Below are positions 40,225 through 54,000 of a DNA stretch of 64,000 nt, piece after piece (within the stretch, counting starts at the first letter, position 1; the number at the start of each line of letters is the position of its first letter). Both the position numbers and the translations under genes were made by a program. Below the pieces are notes generated by a model, which saw only the letters and a program-made list of their open reading frames with translations, was not told the origin of the DNA and searched no databases. Location of the stretch: NCBI GenBank assembly GCA_027186245.1, contig CP114481.1:31155501-31219500 (forward strand), in the 5' to 3' direction. The DNA is from Coriaria nepalensis. Taxonomy: Eukaryota; Streptophyta; Magnoliopsida; Cucurbitales; Coriariaceae.

Positions 40225-41642
40225 ATTTCAAGTCAATAACTTATTTCAAAGCAAGTCGAACGAATTCAATTTTTGCACTACAAACACAAGTTTTGTGCAT
40301 AACATGCAAGTGATGAATGCAAGGAAAGTGTGCATTCATTTAACCTTAAAATCATTTCAATGTGTCCTTTCAAGTCGTTATCTTATTTCAAAGCAAGTCG
40401 AACGAATTCTATTTTTGCACTACAAACACAAGTTTTGTGCATAACTTGCAAATGATCAATACAAGGAAAGTGTGCATTCGTTTAACCTTAAAATCATTTC
40501 AATATGTCATTTCAAGTCAATAACTTATTTCAAAGCAAGTCGAAAGAATTCAATTTTTGCAGTACAAACACAAGTTTTGTGCATAACTTGCAAATGATCA
40601 ATGCAAGGAAAGTGTGCACTCGTTTAACCTTCAAATCATTTCAATGAGTCATTTCAAGTCAATAACTTATTTCAAAGCAAGTCGAACGAATTCAATTTTT
40701 GTACTACAAACACAAGTTTTGTGCATAACTTCCAAACGATCATTGCAAGGAAAGTGTGCACTCGTTTAACCTTCAAATCATTTCAATGAGTCATTTCAAG
40801 TCAATAACTTATTTCAAAGCAAGTCGAACGAATTCAATTTTTGTACTACAAACACAAGTTTTGTGCATAACTTCCAAACGATCATTGCAAGGAAAGTGTG
40901 CATTCGTTTAACCTTAAAATCATTTCAATGAGTCATTTCAAGTCAATAACTTATTTCAAAGCAAGTCGAACGAATTCTATTTTTTCACTACAAACAGAAG
41001 TTTTTTGCATAACTTGCAAATGATCAATGCAAGAAAAGTGTGCATTCGTTTAACCTCAAAATCATTTCAATGAGTCATTTCAAGTCAATAACTTATTTCA
41101 ACGCAAGTCGAACGAATTCAATTTTTGCAGTACAAACAGAAGTTTTGTGCATAACTTGCAAATGATCAATGCAAGGAAAGTGTGCACTCGTTTAACCTTC
41201 AAATCATTTCAATGAGTCATTTCAAGTCAATAACTTATTTCAAAGCAAGTCGAACGAATTCAATTTTTGTACTACAAACAGAAGTTTTGTGCATAACTTG
41301 CAAATGATCAATGCAAGGAAAGTGTGCATTCGTTTAACTTAAAATCATTTCAATGAGTCATTTCAAGTCAATGACTTATTTCAAAGCAAGTTGAACGAAT
41401 TCAATTTTTGCACTACAAACACAAGTTTTGTGCATAACTTGCAAATGATCAATGCAAGGAAAGTGTGCATTCGTTTAACTTAAAATCATTTCAATGAGTC
41501 ATTTCAAGTCAATAAGTTATTTCTAAAAAAGTCAAACGAATTCAATTTTTGCACTACAAACACAAGTTTTGTGCATAACTTGCAAATGATCATTGCAAGG
41601 AAAGTGTGTATTTGTTTAACCTTATAATCATTTCATTGAGTC
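40225..41642 (+). repeat. 1418-bp HOR block B, unit 2
   Basis: Complete ten-monomer unit of 1418 bp. M8 near 41268 has TACTACAAACAG rather than TACTACCAACAG, while M7 keeps GCAGTAC. This combination is intermediate between the common units and those with both M7 and M8 variants. Confidence 0.95.
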
Positions 41643-43060
41643 ATTTCAAGTCAATAACTTATTTCAAAGCAAGTCGAACGAATTCAATTTTTGCACTACA
41701 AACACAAGTTTTGTGCATAACATGCAAGTGATGAATGCAAGGAAAGTGTGCATTCATTTAACCTTAAAATCATTTCAATGTGTCCTTTCAAGTCGTTATC
41801 TTATTTCAAAGCAAGTCGAACGAATTCTATTTTTGCACTACAAACACAAGTTTTGTGCATAACTTGCAAATGATCAATACAAGGAAAGTGTGCATTCGTT
41901 TAACCTTAAAATCATTTCAATATGTCATTTCAAGTCAATAACTTATTTCAAAGCAAGTCGAAAGAATTCAATTTTTGCAGTACAAACACAAGTTTTGTGC
42001 ATAACTTGCAAATGATCAATGCAAGGAAAGTGTGCACTCGTTTAACCTTCAAATCATTTCAATGAGTCATTTCAAGTCAATAACTTATTTCAAAGCAAGT
42101 CGAACGAATTCAATTTTTGTACTACAAACACAAGTTTTGTGCATAACTTCCAAACGATCATTGCAAGGAAAGTGTGCACTCGTTTAACCTTCAAATCATT
42201 TCAATGAGTCATTTCAAGTCAATAACTTATTTCAAAGCAAGTCGAACGAATTCAATTTTTGTACTACAAACACAAGTTTTGTGCATAACTTCCAAACGAC
42301 CATTGCAAGGAAAGTGTGCATTCGTTTAACCTTAAAATCATTTCAATGAGTCATTTCAAGTCAATAACTTATTTCAAAGCAAGTCGAACGAATTCTATTT
42401 TTTCACTACAAACAGAAGTTTTTTGCATAACTTGCAAATGATCAATGCAAGAAAAGTGTGCATTCGTTTAACCTCAAAATCATTTCAATGAGTCATTTCA
42501 AGTCAATAACTTATTTCAACGCAAGTCGAACGAATTCAATTTTTGCAGTACAAACAGAAGTTTTGTGCATAACTTGCAAATGATCAATGCAAGGAAAGTG
42601 TGCACTCGTTTAACCTTCAAATCATTTCAATGAGTCATTTCAAGTCAATAACTTATTTCAAAGCAAGTCGAACGAATTCAATTTTTGTACTACCAACAGA
42701 AGTTTTGTGCATAACTTGCAAATGATCAATGCAAGGAAAGTGTGCATTCGTTTAACTTAAAATCATTTCAATGAGTCATTTCAAGTCAATGACTTATTTC
42801 AAAGCAAGTTGAACGAATTCAATTTTTGCACTACAAACACAAGTTTTGTGCATAACTTGCAAATGATCAATGCAAGGAAAGTGTGCATTCGTTTAACTTA
42901 AAATCATTTCAATGAGTCATTTCAAGTCAATAAGTTATTTCTAAAAAAGTCAAACGAATTCAATTTTTGCACTACAAACACAAGTTTTGTGCATAACTTG
43001 CAAATGATCATTGCAAGGAAAGTGTGTATTTGTTTAACCTTATAATCATTTCATTGAGTC
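41643..43060 (+). repeat. 1418-bp HOR block B, unit 3
   Basis: Complete ten-monomer unit of 1418 bp. It is distinguished by AAACGACCATTGC near 42296 in M5 (ATC to ACC). M8 has TACTACCAACAG as in most units. Confidence 0.95.
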
Positions 43061-44478
43061 ATTTCAAGTCAATAACTTATTTCAAAGCAAGTCGAACGAA
43101 TTCAATTTTTGCACTACAAACACAAGTTTTGTGCATAACATGCAAGTGATGAATGCAAGGAAAGTGTGCATTCATTTAACCTTAAAATCATTTCAATGTG
43201 TCCTTTCAAGTCGTTATCTTATTTCAAAGCAAGTCGAACGAATTCTATTTTTGCACTACAAACACAAGTTTTGTGCATAACTTGCAAATGATCAATACAA
43301 GGAAAGTGTGCATTCGTTTAACCTTAAAATCATTTCAATATGTCATTTCAAGTCAATAACTTATTTCAAAGCAAGTCGAAAGAATTCAATTTTTGCAGTA
43401 CAAACACAAGTTTTGTGCATAACTTGCAAATGATCAATGCAAGGAAAGTGTGCACTCGTTTAACCTTCAAATCATTTCAATGAGTCATTTCAAGTCAATA
43501 ACTTATTTCAAAGCAAGTCGAACGAATTCAATTTTTGTACTACAAACACAAGTTTTGTGCATAACTTCCAAACGATCATTGCAAGGAAAGTGTGCACTCG
43601 TTTAACCTTCAAATCATTTCAATGAGTCATTTCAAGTCAATAACTTATTTCAAAGCAAGTCGAACGAATTCAATTTTTGTACTACAAACACAAGTTTTGT
43701 GCATAACTTCCAAACGATCATTGCAAGGAAAGTGTGCATTCGTTTAACCTTAAAATCATTTCAATGAGTCATTTCAAGTCAATAACTTATTTCAAAGCAA
43801 GTCGAACGAATTCTATTTTTTCACTACAAACAGAAGTTTTTTGCATAACTTGCAAATGATCAATGCAAGAAAAGTGTGCATTCGTTTAACCTCAAAATCA
43901 TTTCAATGAGTCATTTCAAGTCAATAACTTATTTCAACGCAAGTCGAACGAATTCAATTTTTGCAGTTCAAACAGAAGTTTTGTGCATAACTTGCAAATG
44001 ATCAATGCAAGGAAAGTGTGCACTCGTTTAACCTTCAAATCATTTCAATGAGTCATTTCAAGTCAATAACTTATTTCAAAGCAAGTCGAACGAATTCAAT
44101 TTTTGTACTACAAACAGAAGTTTTGTGCATAACTTGCAAATGATCAATGCAAGGAAAGTGTGCATTCGTTTAACTTAAAATCATTTCAATGAGTCATTTC
44201 AAGTCAATGACTTATTTCAAAGCAAGTTGAACGAATTCAATTTTTGCACTACAAACACAAGTTTTGTGCATAACTTGCAAATGATCAATGCAAGGAAAGT
44301 GTGCATTCGTTTAACTTAAAATCATTTCAATGAGTCATTTCAAGTCAATAAGTTATTTCTAAAAAAGTCAAACGAATTCAATTTTTGCACTACAAACACA
44401 AGTTTTGTGCATAACTTGCAAATGATCATTGCAAGGAAAGTGTGTATTCGTTTAACCTTAAAATCATTTCATTGAGTC
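43061..44478 (+). repeat. 1418-bp HOR block B, unit 4
   Basis: Complete ten-monomer unit of 1418 bp carrying GCAGTTC in M7 (about 43965) and TACTACAAACAG in M8 (about 44106). Its M10 ends GTGTATTCG and TTAAAATC instead of GTGTATTTG and TTATAATC. It shares the M7/M8 pair with the contracted unit at 33995, about 9 kb upstream. Confidence 0.95.
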
Positions 44479-45327
44479 ATTTCAAGTCAATAACTTATTT
44501 CAAAGCAAGTCGAACGAATTCAATTTTTGCACTACAAACACAAGTTTTGTGCATAACATGCAAGTGATGAATGCAAGGAAAGTGTGCATTCATTTAACCT
44601 TAAAATCATTTCAATGAGTCATTTCAAGTCAATAACTTATTTCAAAGCAAGTCGAACGAATTCTATTTTTTCACTACAAACAGAAGTTTTTTGCATAACT
44701 TGCAAATGATCAATGCAAGAAAAGTGTGCATTCGTTTAACCTCAAAATCATTTCAATGAGTCATTTCAAGTCAATAACTTATTTCAACGCAAGTCGAACG
44801 AATTCAATTTTTGCAGTTCAAACAGAAGTTTTGTGCATAACTTGCAAATGATCAATGCAAGGAAAGTGTGCACTCGTTTAACCTTCAAATCATTTCAATG
44901 AGTCATTTCAAGTCAATAACTTATTTCAAAGCAAGTCGAACGAATTCAATTTTTGTACTACAAACAGAAGTTTTGTGCATAACTTGCAAATGATCAATGC
45001 AAGGAAAGTGTGCATTCGTTTAACTTAAAATCATTTCAATGAGTCATTTCAAGTCAATGACTTATTTCAAAGCAAGTTGAACGAATTCAATTTTTGCACT
45101 ACAAATACAAGTTTTGTGCATAACTTGCAAATGATCAATGCAAGGAAAGTGTGCATTCGTTTAACTTAAAATCATTTCAATGAGTCATTTCAAGTCAATA
45201 AGTTATTTCTAAAAAAGTCAAACGAATTCTATTTTTTCACTACAAACACAAGTCTTGTGCATAACTTGCGAGTGATCAATGCAAGGAAAGTGTGCATTCG
45301 TTTAACTTAAAATCATTTCAATGAGTC
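44479..45327 (+). repeat. 1418-bp HOR block B, unit 5 (M2-M5 deleted)
   Basis: M1 (44479-44620) is joined directly to M6 at 44621, so four monomers (568 bp) are missing in perfect register. M7 has GCAGTTC, M8 TACTACAAACAG and M9 CAAATACAAG. The last monomer (45187-45327) has the M10 head TTTCTAAAAAAGTCAAAC with a different body: TTTTTTCAC, AAGTCTTGTG and TTGCGAGTGATC. Total length is 849 bp (six monomers). Confidence 0.9.
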
Positions 45328-46321
45328 ATTTCAAGTCAATAAGTTATTTCTAAAAAAGTCAAACGAATTCAATTTTTGCACTACAAACACAAGTTTTGTG
45401 CATAACATGCAAGTGATGAATGCAAGGAAAGTGTGCATTCATTTAACCTTAAAATCATTTCAATGTGTCCTTTCAAGTCGTTATCTTATTTCAAAGCAAG
45501 TCGAACGAATTCTATTTTTGCACTACAAACACAAGTTTTGTGCATAACTTGCAAATGATCAATACAAGGAAAGTGTGCATTCGTTTAACCTTAAAATCAT
45601 TTCAATATGTCATTTAAAGTCAATAACTTATTTCAAAGCAAGTCGAAAGAATTCAATTTTTGCAGTACAAACACAAGTTTTGTGCATAACTTGCAAATGA
45701 TCAATGCAAGGAAAGTGTGCACTCGTTTAACCTTCAAATCATTTCAATGAGTCATTTCAAGTCAATAACTTATTTCAAAGCAAGTCGAACGAATTCAATT
45801 TTTGTACTACAAACACAAGTTTTGTGCATAACTTCCAAACGATCATTGCAAGGAAAGTGTGCACTCGTTTAACCTTCAAATCATTTCAATGAGTCATTTC
45901 AAGTCAATAACTTATTTCAAAGCAAGTCGAACGAATTCAATTTTTGTACTACAAACACAAGTTTTGTGCATAACTTCCAAACGATCATTGCAAGGAAAGT
46001 GTGCATTCGTTTAACCTTAAAATCATTTCAATGAGTCATTTCAAGTCAATAACTTATTTCAAAGCAAGTCGAACGAATTTTATTTTTTCACTACAAACAG
46101 AAGTTTTTTGCATAACTTGCAAATGATCAATGCAAGAAAAGTGTGCATTCGTTTAACCTCAAAATCATTTCAATGAGTCATTTCAAGTCAATAACTTATT
46201 TCAACGCAAGTCGAACGAATTCAATTTTTGCAGTACAAACAGAAGTTTTGTGCATAACTTGCAAATGATCAATGCAAGGAAAGTGTGCACTCGTTTAACC
46301 TTCAAATAATTTCAATGAGTC
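45328..46321 (+). repeat. 1418-bp HOR block B, unit 6 (M10/M1 hybrid, then M2-M7)
   Basis: The first monomer (45328-45469) begins as M10 (TTTCTAAAAAAGTCAAAC) and ends as M1 (CATGCAAGTGATGAATG, CATTTAACC), so it is a recombinant. M2 (45470) to M7 (46180-46321) follow in normal order. Differences include CATTTAAAGTC at the start of M3 and GAATTTTATT in M6. The unit is 994 bp (7 x 142) and then leaves the HOR. Confidence 0.9.
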
Positions 46322-48060
46322 ATTTCAAGTCAATAACTTATTTCAAAGCAAGTCGAACGAATTCAATTTTTGTACTACAAACACAAGTTTTGTGCATAAC
46401 TTCCAAACGATTATTGCAAGGAAAGTGTGTATTCGTTTAACCTTAAAATCATTTCAATGAGTCATTTCAAGTCAATAACTTATTTCAAAGCAAGTCGAAC
46501 GAATTCTATTTTTTCACTACAAACAGATGTTTTTTGCATAACTTGCAAATGATCATTGCAAGGAAAGTGTGCACTCGTTTAACCTTGAAATCATTTCAAT
46601 GAGTCATTTCAAGTCAATAACTTGTTTCAAAGCAAGTCGAACGAATTCTATTTTTTCACTACAAACAGAAGTTTTTTGCATAACTTGCAAATGATCAATG
46701 CAAGGAAAGTGTGCATTCGTTTAACTTAAAATCATTTCAATGAGTCATTTCAAGTCAATGACTTATTTCAAAGCGAGTTGAACGAATTCTATTTTTTCAC
46801 TACAAACACAAGTTTTGTGCATAACTTGCAAATGATCAATGCAAGGAAAGTGTGCATTCGTTTAACTTAAAATCATTTCAATGAGTCATTTCAAGTCAAT
46901 AAGTTATTTCTAAAAAAGTCAAACGAATTCAATTTTTGCACTACAAACACAAGTTTTGTGCATAACTTGCAAATGATCATTGCAAGGAAAGTGTGTATTC
47001 GTTTAACCTTAAAATCATTTCATTGAGTCATTTCAAGTCAATAACTTATTTCAAAGCAAGTCGAACGAATTCAATTTTTGCACTACAAACACAAGTTTTG
47101 TGCATAACATGCAAGTGATGAATGCAAGGAAAGTGTGCATTCATTTAACCTTAAAATCATTTCAATGTGTCCTTTCAAGTCGATATCTTATTTCAAAGCA
47201 AGTCGAACGAATTCTATTTTTGCACTACAAACACAAGTTTTGTGCATAACTTGCAAATGATCAATACAAGTAAAGTGTGCATTCGTTTAACTTTAAAATC
47301 ATTTCAATATGTCATTTCAAGTCAATAACTTATTTCAAAGCAAGTCGAAAGAATTCAATTTTTGCAGTACAAACAGAAGTTTTGTGCATAACTTGCAAAT
47401 GATCAATGCAAGGAAAGTGTGCATTCGTTTAACTTAAAATCATTTCAATGAGTCATTTCAAGTCAATGACTTATTTCAAAGCAAGTTGAACGAATTCAAT
47501 TTTCGCACTACAAACACAAGTTTTGTGCATAACTTGCAAATGATCAATGCAAGGAAAGTGTGCACTCGTTTAACCTTCAAATCATTTCAATGAGTCATTT
47601 CAAGTCAATAACTTATTTCAAAGCAAGTCGAACGAATTCAATTTTTGTACTACAAACACAAGTTTTGTGCATAACTTCCAAACGATCATTGCAAGGAAAG
47701 TGTGCATTCGTTTAACCTTAAAATCATTTCAATGAGTCATTTCAAGTCAATAACTTATTTCAAAGCAAGTCGAACGAATTCTATTTTTTCACTACAAACA
47801 GAAGTTTTTTGCATAACTTGCAAATGATCAATGCAAGAAAAGTGTGCATTCGTTTAACCTCAAAATCATTTCAATGAGTCATTTCAAGTCAATAACTTAT
47901 TTCAACGCAAGTCGAACGAATTCAATTTTTGCAGTACAAACAGAAGTTTTGTGCATAACTTGCAAATGATCATTGCAAGGAAAGTGTGCATTCGTTTAAC
48001 CTTAAAATCATTTCAATGAGTCATTTCAAGTCAATAACTTATTTCAACGCAAGTCGAACG
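46322..48060 (+). repeat. Decayed edge of the 1418-bp HOR
   Basis: HOR-type monomers are still present but out of strict order: M5-like at 46322 (TTGTACTAC, GATTATTGC), M10-like near 46908 (TTTCTAAAAAAG), M1-like at 47030, M2-like with GATATC and CAAGTAAAG, M3-like with CGAAAGAATTC near 47348, then M9-, M5-, M6- and M7-like monomers. Extra TTTTTTCAC monomers are interposed. This is the last place where CGAAAGAATTC with GCAGTAC follows an M2-type monomer. Confidence 0.75.
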
Positions 48061-51000
48061 AATTCAATTTTTGCAGTACAAACAGAAGTTTTGTGCATAA
48101 CTTGCAAATGATCATTGCAAGGAAAGTGTGCATTCGTTTAACCTTAAAATCATTTCAATGAGTCATTTCAAGTCAATAACTTATTTCAAAGCAAGTCGAA
48201 CGAATTCAATTTTTGCAGTACAAACAGAAGTTTTGTGCATAACTTGCAAATGATCAATGCAAGGAAAGTGTGCATTCGGTTAACCTCAAAATCATTTCAA
48301 TGAGTCATTTCAAGTCAATAACTTATTTCAAAGCAAGTCGAACGAATTCAATTTTTGCAGTACAAATAGAAGTTTTGTGCATAACTTGCAAATGATCAAT
48401 GCAAGGAAAGTGTGCATTCGTTTAACTTAAAATCATTTCAATGAGTCATTTCAAGTCAATGACTTATTTCAAAGCAAGTTGAACAAATTCTATTTTTTCA
48501 CTACAAACACAAGTTTTGTGCATAACTTGCAAATGATCATTGCAAGGAAAGTGTGCATTCGTTTAACCTTAAAATCATTTCAATGAGTCATTTCAAGTCA
48601 ATAACTTATTTCCAACCAAGTCGAACGAATTCAATTTTTGCACTACAAACCCAAGTTTTGTGCATAACTTGCAAATGATCATTGCAAGGAAAGTGTGCAT
48701 TCGTTTAACCTTAAAATCATTTCAATGAGTCATTTCAAGTCAATAAGTTATTTCAAAGCAAGTCGAAAGAATTCTATTTTTGCACTACAAACACAAGTTT
48801 TGTGCATAACTAGCAAATGATCAATGCAAGGAAAGTGTGCACTCGTTTAACCTTAAAATCATTTCAATGAGTCATTCCAAGTCAATAACTTATTTCAAAG
48901 CAAGTCGAACGAATTGAATTTTTGCACTACAAACACAAGTTTTGTGCATAACCTCCAAAATGATCATTGCAAGGAAAGTGTGCATTCGTTTAACCTTAAA
49001 ATCATTTCAATGAGTCATTTCAAGTCAATAACTTATTTCAAAGCAAGTCGAACGAATTCTATTTTTTCACTACAAACAGAAGTTTTTTGCATTACTTGCA
49101 AATGATCAATGCAAGGAAAGTGTGCATTCGTTTAACCTCAAAATCATTTCAATGAGTCATTTCAAGTCAATAACTTATTTCAAAGCAAGTCGAACGAATT
49201 CAATTTTTGCAGTACAAACAGAAGTTTTGTGCATAACTTGCAAATGATCAATGCAAGGAAAGTGTGCATTCGTTTAACCTTAAAATCATTTCAATGAGTC
49301 ATTTCAAGTCAATAAGTTATTTCAAAGCAAGTCGAACGAATTCTATTTTTGCACTACAAACAGAAGTTTTTTGCATTATTTCCAAATGATCATTGCAAGG
49401 AATGTGTGCATTCGTTTAACCTTAAAATCATTTCAATCAGTCATTTCAAGTCAATAACTTATCTCAAAGCAAGTCGAACGAATTCAATTTTTGCACTACA
49501 AACACAAGTTTTGTGCCTAACTTGCAAATGATCATTGCAAGGAAAGTGTGCATTCGTTTAACCTTAAAATCATTTCAATCAGTCATTTCAAGTCAATAAC
49601 TTATTTCAAAGCAAGTCGAACGAATTCAATTTTTGCACTACAAACACAACTTTTGTGCATAACTTCCAAATGATCATTGCAAGGAAAGTGTGCATTCGTT
49701 TAGCCTTAAAATCATTTCAATGAGTTATTTCAAGTCAATAACTTATTTCAAAGCAAGTCGAACGAATTCTATTTTTTCACTACAAACAGAAGTTTTTTGC
49801 ATAACTTGCAATTGATCAATGCAAGGAAAGTGTGCATTCGTTTAACCTCAAAATCATTTCAATGAGTCATTTCAAGTCAATAACTTATTTCAAAGCAAGT
49901 CGAACGAATTCAATTTTTGCACTACAAACACAAGTTTTGTGCATAACTTGCAAATGATCAATGCAAGGAAAGTGTGCATTCGTTCAACTTAAAATCATTT
50001 CAATGAGTCATTTCAAGTCAATGACTTATTTCAAAGCAAGTCGAACGAATTCAATTTTTGCAGTACAAACAGAAGTTTTGTGCATAACTTGCAAATGATC
50101 ATTGCAAGGAAAGTGTGCATTCGTTTAACCTTAAAATCATTTCAATGAGTCATTTCAAGTCAATAACTTATTTCAAAGCAAGTCGAACGAATTCAATTTT
50201 TGCAGTACAAACAGAAGTTTTGTGCATGACTTGCAAATGATCAATGCAAGGAAAGTGTGCATTCGGTTAACCTTAAAATCATTTCAATGAGTCATTTCAA
50301 GTCAATAACTTATTTCAAAGCAAGTCGAACGAATTCAATTTTTGCAGTACAAATAGAAGTTTTGTGCATAACTTGCAAATGATCAATGCAAGGAAAGTGT
50401 GCATTCGTTTAACTTAAAATCATTTCAATGAGTCATTTCAAGTCAATGACTTATTTCAAAGCAAGTTGAACAAATTCTATTTTTTCACTACAAACACAAG
50501 TTTTGTGCATAACTTGCAAATGATCATTGCAAGGAAAGTGTGCATTCGTTTAACCTTAAAATCATTTCAATGAGTCATTTCAAGTCAATAACTTATTTCC
50601 AACCAAGTCGAACGAATTCAATTTGTGCACTACAAACCCAAGTTTTGTGCATAACTTGCAAATGATCATTGCAAGGAAAGTGTGCATTCGTTTAACCTTA
50701 AAATCATTTCAATGAGTCATTTCAAGTCAATAAGTTATTTCAAAGCAAGTCGAAAGAATTCTATTTTTGCACTACAAACACAAGTTTTGTGCATAACTTG
50801 CAAATGATCAATGCAAGGAAAGTGTGCACTCGTTTAACCTTAAAGTCATTTCAATGAGTCATTCCAAGTCAATAACTTATTTCAAAGCAAGTCGAACGAA
50901 TTGAATTTTTGCACTACAAACACAAGTTTTGTGCATAACCTCCAAATGATCATTGCAAGGAAAGTGTGCATTCGTTTAACCTTAAAATCATTTCAATGAG

Positions 51001-54000
51001 TCATTTCAAGTCAATAACTTATTTCAAAGCCAGTCGAACGAATTCTATTTTTTCACTACAAAGAGAAGTTTTTTGCATAACTTGCAAATGATCAATGCAA
51101 GGAAAGTGCGCATTCGTTTAACCACAAAATCATTTCAATGAGTCATTTCAAGTCAATAACTTATTTCAAAGCAAGTCGAACGAATTCAATTTTTGCAGTA
51201 CAAACAGAAGTTTTGTGCATAACATGCAAATGATCATTGCAAGGAAAGTGTGCATTCGTTTAACCTTAAAATCATTTCAATGAGTCATTTCAAGTCAATA
51301 AGTTATTTCAAAGCAAGTCGAAAGAATTCAATTTTTGCAGTACAAACAGAAGTTTTGTGCATAACTTGCAAATGATCAATGCAAGGAAAGTGTGCATTCG
51401 TTTAACTTAAAATCATTTCACTGAGTCATTTCAAGTCAATGACTTATTTCAAAGCAAGTTGAACGAATTCTATTTGTTCACTACAAACACAAGTTTTGTG
51501 CATAACTTGCAAATGATCAATGCAAGGAAAGTGTGCATTCGTTTAACTTAAAATCATTTCAATGAGTCATTTCAAGTCAATAAGTTATTTCCAACCAAGT
51601 CGAACGAATTCAATTTTTGCACTACAAACACAAGTTTTGTGCATAACTTGCAAATGATCATTGCAAGGAAAGTGTGCATTCGTTTAACCTTAAAATCATT
51701 TCAATGAGTCATTTCAAGTCAATAAGTTATTTCAAAGCAAGTCGAACGAATTCTATTTTTGCACTACAAACAGAAGTTTTTTGCATTATTTCCAAATGAT
51801 CATTGCAAGGAATGTGTGCATTCGTTTAACCTTATAATCATTTCAATCAGTCATTTCAAGTCAATAACTTATCTCAAAGCAAGTCGAACGAATTCAATTT
51901 TTGCACTACAAACACAAGTTTTGTGCATAACTTGCAAATGATCATTGCAAGGAAAGTGTGCATTCGTTTAACCTTAAAATCATTTCAATCAGTCATTTCA
52001 AGTCAATAACTTATTTCAAAGCAAGTCGAACAAATTCAATTTTTGCACTACAAACACAACTTTTGTGCATAACTTCCAAATGATCATTGCAAGGAAAGTG
52101 TGCATTCGTTTAGCCTTAAAATCATTTCAATGAGTTATTTCAAGTCAATAACTTATTTCAAAGCAAGTCGAACGAATTCTATTTTTTCACTACAAACAGA
52201 AGTTTTTTGCATTACTTGCAAATGATCAATGCAAGGAAAGTGTGCATTCGTTTAACCTCAAAATCATTTCAATGAGTCATTTCAAGTCAATAACTTATTT
52301 CAAAGCAAGTCGAACGAATTCAATTTTTGCACTACAAACACAAGTTTTGTGCATAACTTGCAAATGATCAATGGAAGGAAAGTGTGCATTCGTTCAACTT
52401 AAAATCATTTCAATGAGTCATTTCAAGTCAATGACTTATTTCAAAGCAAGTCGAACGAATTCAATTTTTGCAGTACAAACAGAAGTTTTGTGCATAACTT
52501 GCAAATGATCATTGCAAGGAAAGTGTGCATTCGTTTAACCTTAAAATCATTTCAATGAGTCATTTCAAGTCAATAAGTTATTTCAAAGCAAGTCGAACAA
52601 ATTCAATTTTTGCAGTACAAACAGAAGTTTTGTGCATAACTTGCAAATGATCAATGCAAGGAAAGTGTGCATTCGTTTAACTTAAAATCATTTCAATGAG
52701 TCATTTCAAGTCAATGACTTATTTCAAAGCAAGTTGAACGAATTCTATTTGTTCACTACAAACACAAGTTTTGTGCATAACTATCAAATGATCAATGCAA
52801 GGAAAGTGTGCATTCGTTTAACTTAAAATCATTTCAATGAGTCATTTCAAGTCAATAAGTTATTTCCAACCAAGTCGAACGAATTCAATTTTTGCACTAC
52901 AAACACAACTTTTGTGCATAACTTCCAAATGATCATTGCAAGGAAAGTGTGCATTCGTTTAACTTAAAATCATTTCAATGAGTCATTTCAAATGAATAAT
53001 TTATTTCAAAGCAAGTCGAACGGATTCAATTTTTGCACAACAAACACAAGTTTTGTGCATAACTTGCAAATGATCAATGCAAGGAAAGTGTGCATTCGTT
53101 TAACTTAAAATCATTTCAATGAGTCATTTCAAGTCAATAAGTTATTTCTAACCAAGTCGAACGAATTCAATTTTTGCACTACAAACACAAGTTTTGTGCA
53201 TAACTTGCAAATGATCATTGCAAGGAAAGTGTGCATTCGTTTAACCTTAAAATCATTTCAATGAGTCATTTCAAGTCAATAAGTTATTTCAGAGCAAGTC
53301 GAACGAATTCTATTTTTGCACTACAAACAGAAGTTTTTTACATTATTTCCAAATGATCATTGCAAGGAAAGTGTGGATTCGTTTAACCTTAAAATCATTT
53401 CAATCAGTCATTTCAAGTCAATAACTTATTTCAAAGCAAGTCGAACGAATTCAATTTTTGCACTACAAATACAAGTTTTGTGCATAACTTGCAAATGATC
53501 ATTGCAAGTTAAGTGTGCATTCGTTTAACCTTAAAATCATTTCAATGAGTCATTTCAAGTCAATAACTTATTTCAAAGCAAGTCGAACGAATTCAATTTT
53601 TGCACTACAAACACAACTTTTGTGCATAACTTCCAAATGATCATTGCAAGGAAAGTGTGCATTCGTTTAACCTTAAAATCATTTCATTGAGTCATTTCAA
53701 GTCAATAACTTATTTCAAAGCAAGTCGAACGAATTCTATTTTTTCACTACAATCAGAAGTTTTTTGCATAACTTGCAAAGGATCAATGCAAGGAAAGTGT
53801 GCATTCGTTTAACCTCAAAATCATTTCAATGAGTCATTTCAAGTCAATAACTTATTTCAAAGCAAGTCGAACGAATTCTATTTTTTCACTACAAACAGAA
53901 GTTTTTTGCATTACTTGCAAATGATCAATGCAAGGAAAGTGTGCATTCGTTTAACCTCAAAATCATTTCAATGAGTCATTTCAAGTCAATAACTTATTTC

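Noticed and set aside
49349..49531. 60-codon frames at 49349, 51759, 53316, 55726, 57286 and 60830
   Set aside because: Spacings are whole numbers of monomers (2410, 1557, 1560 bp). The frames are passengers of the segmental duplications, with substitutions that change residues freely.
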